10,554 nt of DNA from Dechloromonas sp. GTDB lineage: Bacteria > Pseudomonadota > Gammaproteobacteria > Burkholderiales > Rhodocyclaceae. The position numbers and the translations under genes are program-made. Every line of letters begins with the position of its first letter. Positions within the stretch are counted from its first letter, which is position 1. This document shows, piece by piece, positions 7,203-10,554 of the stretch. The stretch spans positions 1 to 10,554 of the forward strand of contig JAFLDQ010000122.1 of NCBI GenBank assembly GCA_017302355.1. Direction: 5' to 3'. The notes under the pieces were generated by a model, which searched no databases, was not told the DNA's origin, and saw only the letters and a program-made list of their open reading frames with translations.

Positions 7203-8278
7203 ACCCGGAGATCCGGGCCCGATTCCGGGTCGACCGCGACAAGTTTGCTCTCGATGTCGACCTGACCCTGCCGGGGTCCGGCATCACGGCGCTCTTCGGC
7301 CCGTCCGGCTCGGGCAAGACGACCTGCCTGCGCGCCATGGCCGGCCTCGAGCGCGCCGCGGACGGCCGCTTTGCGATCGGCGACACGGTCTGGCAGGACG
7401 AGGCCCGAAAGCTCTTCGTGCCCACCCACCGCCGCGCCCTCGGCGTGGTCTTCCAGGAAGCCAGCCTGTTTCCGCATCTCTCGGTGCGCGGCAACATGGA
7501 ATTCGGGCAAAAACGGGCGTCGACCACGACGATCGGGTTTTCCCTGCCGGAAATCACCGGACTGCTCGGCATCGCCCACCTCCTCGAACGCATGCCGGCG
7601 CAACTCTCCGGCGGCGAGCGGCAGCGCGTCGCCATTGCCCGCGCCCTCCTCGCCGCGCCGCGAATCCTGCTGATGGACGAGCCGCTGACCGGACTCGACC
7701 TCGCGCGCAAGCTGGAAATCCTGCCCTATCTCGAACGCCTGCACCGTGAACTGGCCATCCCGGTCATCTACGTCAGCCACGCCCGCGACGAGGTTGCCCG
7801 CCTCGCCGATCACATCGTCCTCCTCGACCAGGGCGCGGCCATCGCCAGCGGGCCGCTGAACGATGTGCTGGGGCGCATCGACCTGCCCACCGCCTTCGCC
7901 GACGATGCCGGCGTGGTCATCGCAACCGTCGTCGCCGAACACGAGGAGGACGAACTGACCCGGCTCGAATTCCCCGGCGGCCACATCCATGTCTCGCGCC
8001 GCGAGGAACCCGTCGGCGCTTCGCTGCGCTGCCGCATCCACGCCCGCGACGTCAGCCTGGCGCTGGTCCCGCAAACCCGGACCAGCATCCTCAACTGCGT
8101 CGCCGCGCGTGTCGTCGACCTTGCGGCGACCGCCACGCCGGGCCACGTCATGGTCCGTCTCGACGTCGCCGGCAACCCGCTGCTGGCCCGCATCACCAAC
8201 CGTTCGGCGCGACACCTCGACATCCGCCCCGGACTCGCGCTTTGCGCGCAGATCAAGTCGGTTGCGCTGCTCGGCTAG
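7199..8278 (+). CDS. modC: Molybdate ABC transporter ATP-binding protein ModC
   Basis: Cytoplasmic ATPase of the molybdate importer, 359 aa, the usual ModC length. Seen: Walker [10 protein letters not shown] (34-42), Q-loop Gln86, signature [10 protein letters not shown] (136-145), Walker B ILLMDEP with catalytic Glu161, a D-loop in TGLDLARK, and the switch His194 in YVSHARDE. The region from about 290 to 359 is a MOP/TOBE-type molybdate-binding domain ([14 protein letters not shown] ... [13 protein letters not shown]). In ModC proteins this domain binds oxyanion and allows inhibition when intracellular molybdate is high (family knowledge). It starts at the ATG of an ATGA overlap with modB. 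A stem-loop follows 13 nt after the stop. It should power ModB together with a ModA encoded elsewhere. No key residue is missing. Confidence 0.95.
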   Translation: MNPEIRARFRVDRDKFALDVDLTLPGSGITALFGPSGSGKTTCLRAMAGLERAADGRFAIGDTVWQDEARKLFVPTHRRALGVVFQEASLFPHLSVRGNMEFGQKRASTTTIGFSLPEITGLLGIAHLLERMPAQLSGGERQRVAIARALLAAPRILLMDEPLTGLDLARKLEILPYLERLHRELAIPVIYVSHARDEVARLADHIVLLDQGAAIASGPLNDVLGRIDLPTAFADDAGVVIATVVAEHEEDELTRLEFPGGHIHVSRREEPVGASLRCRIHARDVSLALVPQTRTSILNCVAARVVDLAATATPGHVMVRLDVAGNPLLARITNRSARHLDIRPGLALCAQIKSVALLG

Positions 8279-8291
8279 CGCGGCCGCAATC

Positions 8292-8328
8292 GCGTCGCCA
8301 GGCGCTGCCCGCACCGGGCGGGCGACGC
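8292..8328 (+). terminator. Stem-loop after modC, possible transcription end
   Basis: GCGTCGCC (8292-8299) pairs with GGCGACGC (8321-8328), and inside GCCCG (8307-8311) pairs with CGGGC (8315-8319) around a 3-nt loop. It sits 13 nt after the modC stop, facing a convergent gene. There is no T-run after it, so if it ends transcription it is either rho-assisted or simply a 3'-end stabiliser. Confidence 0.35.
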
Positions 8329-8363
8329 CTCCGTCGGCGGCCACATTGCCCCCAGCGCCCCTG

Positions 8364-8389
8364 AAAAAAAGCCCCGCCGCAGCGGGGCT
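8364..8389 (-). terminator. Rho-independent terminator of the PEP-CTERM gene
   Basis: Read on the minus strand: AGCCCCGC, loop TGCG, GCGGGGCT, then a run of T (8370-8364). The perfect 8-bp GC-rich stem plus T-run begins 25 nt after the stop codon at 8415. On the plus strand no T-run follows, so it mainly serves the minus-strand gene. Confidence 0.92.
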
Positions 8390-8414
8390 CCAAACCGGAC
8401 GGATCAGCTGCGCG

Positions 8415-9455
8415 CTAGCGCACCATGCGTCGGCGCGAGGCGGCGACTCCGAGGAGAGCGATCGCCAGCAGGAAGAGCGTGCCGGGCTCGGGAACGGATG
8501 CGGCGAACTCCCGCCCAAGAATTGCATGCGCTTTGGTCGTCGGGTGCACCGAATCCCAGAACACCCACTTGTCCCAGTTGCCCGGGTTGCACCGGCCGCT
8601 CGCAAGATTATCGACACACGCCTCGTCGGTGAATTCGAAGCCCCAGGCGCCGGGGTCGGCGATGATCCTGTTGAATAGCGCGAAAGTGTCGAACTGGACG
8701 ATCTCGGCCGGCGTCAGCGCCGTGTCGAGGAGGGTCAGCCACTGACCAAGGTAGGAATTGAAGGCGCTGCTCAACGCCGTCATCCGTGCCTCCGCCGGCG
8801 TGCCGACGTAGGACGGCGTCTTGCCGATGTCCGGCAGGTTGGGTACCAGAAAATGCTGGGCGCCCAAGGATGCCAGGTACCCGACGGTGGAAAGGATGTT
8901 GCCGACGCCGTTGCCGATCAGTTGCTCGACAGTCCCGGGACCGCCCGCAGCACCCAATGCCGTGCCTGGAAGCTGGCCTGTCGCGGAGTAATTGAACAGG
9001 TCGTTCGGGAACAGCCAGACGACGAACAGCGAAGTCGCCGGATCGAAGACCGGGTGTTGTTGCGTGAAGGTCTGCAACTGCCAGTTGTTGCCGAGGTTGT
9101 CGTAAGCGGGTTGCAGAAATCCGGGAACACTGGGGTTGACCGAATTGTAGTTGGCTACCCCGCTCGTGGCGCCGCCGATCGCATAGTTGGTGCCCCCGGC
9201 AAGCGACGGGGTGAAGCTCTTGTCGCCCGGGTTGTAGGCCTGCCACAGGTATTCGACGGCGACCGGGCCGTTGGAATACTGGCCGTTGTAATAGGGTGAT
9301 GGAGGAAAGCCCCCACTCGCCAGCCCGCTGTTTCCACCATCCGAAAGACTGTCACCAAAGACATACAGATTGGTCAGTTCCTGCAGCGCGGCATTCGCCG
9401 AGATCGGCAAGCCGATGGAAACCATCAGCGCCATGCTGGCGGCAAGCTTCTTCAT
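8415..9455 (-). CDS. Secreted GDSL-family (SGNH) esterase-like protein with PEP-CTERM anchor
   Basis: A 346-aa exported protein. Residues 1-22 are a Sec signal peptide (MKKLAAS, hydrophobic core, cleavage after ANA). The SGNH hydrolase domain spans about 27-315: block I FGDSLSDGGN with nucleophile Ser36, an oxyanion Gly in AGGTNYAIGGA (86-96), a block III-like LFPND with Asn151, and block V WDSVHPT with Asp301 and His304. The tail is a PEP-CTERM signal: VPEPGTL (321-327), a hydrophobic stretch (328-340), then RRR (341-343), recognised and cleaved by exosortase in bacteria that make exopolysaccharide. It is expected at the cell surface or in the matrix as an esterase or lipase on an unknown substrate. 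ATG 9455 is chosen for the GGGGG (9461-9465) 5 nt upstream and for the signal peptide; the frame upstream to 9596 covers the promoter. Oddities: block III usually reads GxND but has FPND here, and base composition is visibly less GC-rich than the flanks. No exosortase gene is in the window. Confidence 0.92.
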   Translation of the reverse strand: MKKLAASMALMVSIGLPISANAALQELTNLYVFGDSLSDGGNSGLASGGFPPSPYYNGQYSNGPVAVEYLWQAYNPGDKSFTPSLAGGTNYAIGGATSGVANYNSVNPSVPGFLQPAYDNLGNNWQLQTFTQQHPVFDPATSLFVVWLFPNDLFNYSATGQLPGTALGAAGGPGTVEQLIGNGVGNILSTVGYLASLGAQHFLVPNLPDIGKTPSYVGTPAEARMTALSSAFNSYLGQWLTLLDTALTPAEIVQFDTFALFNRIIADPGAWGFEFTDEACVDNLASGRCNPGNWDKWVFWDSVHPTTKAHAILGREFAASVPEPGTLFLLAIALLGVAASRRRMVR

Positions 9456-9580
9456 TGTGTCCCCCTTTCGCAAGCACCATGTCAAATGACCCCGGCGCAA
9501 CCGGCCGATGCGTTTGCGGCCCCCGGTCGATCCGGCAAACCTCCCAGAACCGTCAAGCCGCGCCCTCCGCGCATTTGTAT

Positions 9581-9597
9581 GCAAAAAAGATACCAAC
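9581..9597 (-). promoter_or_regulatory. Sigma-54 (-24/-12) promoter of the PEP-CTERM gene
   Basis: The minus strand reads TTGGTATCTTTTTTGCA: GG (9595-9594) and GC (9583-9582) separated by exactly 10 nt, with the -12 part TTGCA perfect and the -24 part TTGGTA close to the consensus TTGGCA. The predicted transcript starts near 9570, giving a leader of about 115 nt. Control of PEP-CTERM genes by RpoN with the PrsK/PrsR pair is reported in floc-forming betaproteobacteria, which fits. The -24 box is imperfect. Confidence 0.65.
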
Positions 9598-9659
9598 CGC
9601 GGCAGATCGTTGATTTTTCCCGATTGTCCGTTCCACGCGCGAGCGCCACGGCGACCCGC

Positions 9660-9676
9660 TGTAAAGTTTTCCGACA
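9660..9676 (-). promoter_or_regulatory. Possible activator (enhancer) site, TGT-N11-ACA
   Basis: TGTCGGAAAACTTTACA on the minus strand, centred about 98 nt upstream of the predicted start near 9570. A TGT...ACA dyad at this distance is usual for sigma-54 enhancer-binding proteins. It is a single short match, so moderate to low certainty. It could also lie within the control region of the divergent nth. Confidence 0.35.
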
Positions 9677-9731
9677 GTCATCTCGCCCTGCCGCTTCCTG
9701 CGCCGATCGGACGCGAAGGGTGCGCGTCAGG

Positions 9732-9737
9732 TAGAAT
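9732..9737 (+). promoter_or_regulatory. Probable -10 box of nth
   Basis: TAGAAT lies 60 nt upstream of the nth GTG. The region 17 nt before it (GGACGC, 9709-9714) is a poor -35, so the promoter would be weak or rely on other contacts. Confidence 0.4.
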
Positions 9738-9797
9738 CGGGCACTGTGGAACGCTGCCGATCCGGCCACCCCGGACAAACCCCGCACTGCCTGCCCC

Positions 9798-10430
9798 GTG
9801 ACCAAGACCCAGATCGCCGAATTCTATTCCCGCCTGGCGGCGGCCAACCCGGCGCCGGCCAGCGAACTCGAATACGCGACGCCGTTCCAGTTGCTGATCG
9901 CCGTCATCCTCTCGGCGCAGGCGACCGATGTCGGGGTCAACAAGGCGACGGCGCGGCTTTTCCCGGTCGCGCCGACCGCGGAGGCGATGCTGGCGCTCGG
10001 CGAGGAGGGCCTCGCCGAATACATCAAGACCATCGGCCTGTTCCGCACCAAGGCGAGGAACGTCATCGCCGCCTGCCGCCTGCTCGTCGAGCGGCATGGC
10101 GGTGCGGTCCCCGACGAGCGCGTGGCGCTCGAGGCGCTGCCGGGCGTCGGCCGCAAGACGGCCAACGTCGTCCTCAACACCGCCTTCGGCCAGCCGACGA
10201 TCGCCGTCGACACGCACATCTTCCGCGTCGGCAACCGCACCGGTCTGGCGCCCGGCAAGACCCCGCTCGAAGTAGAGCAGAAGCTGCTCGAGGCCACCCC
10301 GCCGCAATTCGCCAGGAATGCGCACCACTGGCTGATCCTGCACGGGCGCTACGTATGCAGGGCGCGCCAGCCCGAATGCGGCCGCTGCGTCGTCGCCGAC
10401 CTTTGCCGCTACCCGGGCAAGGCGGCATGA
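9798..10430 (+). CDS. nth: Endonuclease III (DNA glycosylase / AP lyase)
   Basis: Base-excision repair enzyme of 210 aa that removes oxidised pyrimidines and cleaves at AP sites. Seen: the helix-hairpin-helix LPGVGRKTANVV with catalytic Lys120, catalytic Asp138 in VDTHIFRV, and the 4Fe-4S cluster loop C187-X6-C194-X2-C197-X5-C203. With the GTG start at 9798 all these residues take the same numbers as in the E. coli enzyme, which supports this start although no Shine-Dalgarno sequence precedes it. The leader may be short on ribosome contacts, so expression may be low. It is divergent from the PEP-CTERM gene, with a -10-like TAGAAT at 9732. Function is not in doubt. Confidence 0.98.
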   Translation: MTKTQIAEFYSRLAAANPAPASELEYATPFQLLIAVILSAQATDVGVNKATARLFPVAPTAEAMLALGEEGLAEYIKTIGLFRTKARNVIAACRLLVERHGGAVPDERVALEALPGVGRKTANVVLNTAFGQPTIAVDTHIFRVGNRTGLAPGKTPLEVEQKLLEATPPQFARNAHHWLILHGRYVCRARQPECGRCVVADLCRYPGKAA

Positions 10431-10463
10431 AAGTCGCCAGCAGCCTGGTCGGCGGCCCGCAGC

Positions 10464-10554
10464 TTACCTCTTCTTCTCCAGCCAGCGGGTCGGCACGACG
10501 CTGGCCCACAGCGCCGACGGCGGACGCGCCGTCGTCGGCGCGGACATCCTGCTG
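10464..10554 (-). CDS. 3' end of an unidentified minus-strand gene (cut by the window edge)
   Basis: Reading from the right edge on the minus strand, an open frame gives 29 residues ending ALWASVVPTRWLEKKR before TAA at 10466-10464. The basic tail looks like a natural C-terminus and the gap to the convergent nth is 33 nt, both normal for a real gene. I do not recognise the family from this fragment. The competing plus-strand frame from ATG 10427, which overlaps the nth stop as ATGA, reads as low-complexity Ser/Ala/Thr/Pro and is less likely. Confidence 0.4.
   Translation of the reverse strand, partial: SRMSAPTTARPPSALWASVVPTRWLEKKR

Noticed and set aside
7076..8617. Minus-strand frame of 513 codons opposite modC
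   Set aside because: It runs through the terminator and the end of the PEP-CTERM gene and has no domain, while modC on the other strand is complete.
10427..10554. Plus-strand frame beginning at the ATGA overlap with the end of nth
   Set aside because: The reading is low-complexity without a ribosome site, and the minus-strand frame in the same place looks like a real C-terminus.

Overview
The window is high-G+C DNA with short intergenic gaps, overlapping stop/start codons and GTG starts beside ATG starts. A PEP-CTERM (exosortase-sorted) secreted protein, an apparent sigma-54 promoter and the protein families present point to a betaproteobacterium of the Rhodocyclales type (the Dechloromonas / Zoogloea / Accumulibacter range). 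That placement is inference; there is no rRNA or other marker gene here.

Region 1 (96-6128, + strand) is a metabolic cluster: a thiamine-diphosphate (ThDP) enzyme of the acetolactate synthase / benzoylformate decarboxylase superfamily, a GlcD/DLD-type FAD dehydrogenase (the D-2-hydroxyacid family), an LldD/MdlB-type FMN dehydrogenase (the L-2-hydroxyacid family) and, after a 240-nt gap, an SLC13-type organic-anion permease. The simplest joint reading is import of a 2-hydroxy acid, oxidation of both enantiomers to one 2-oxo acid, and ThDP-dependent decarboxylation or carboligation. The substrate is not readable from the sequence.

Region 2 (6129-6527) is about 400 nt without a convincing gene but full of structure. 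A palindromic element of about 167 bp (6122-6288) includes the stop codon of the permease. All six mismatches between its outer arms become G-U pairs if the minus strand is transcribed. It is followed by four perfect hairpins in a row (6355-6499), just ahead of modB.

Region 3 (6528-8278) is modB-modC, the membrane and ATPase subunits of a molybdate ABC transporter, joined by an ATGA overlap. The binding protein gene modA is not in the window.

Region 4 (8364-9676, - strand) is a complete transcription unit: an enhancer-like dyad, a -24/-12 promoter, a secreted GDSL-family esterase-like protein with a C-terminal PEP-CTERM anchor, and a clear rho-independent terminator. The 342-nt gap 9456-9797 holds this promoter region plus a probable -10 box for the divergent gene nth.

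Region 5 (9798-10554) is nth (endonuclease III), followed by the probable 3' end of an unidentified minus-strand gene cut off by the window edge. No tRNA, rRNA, CRISPR array, transposase or phage gene was seen.
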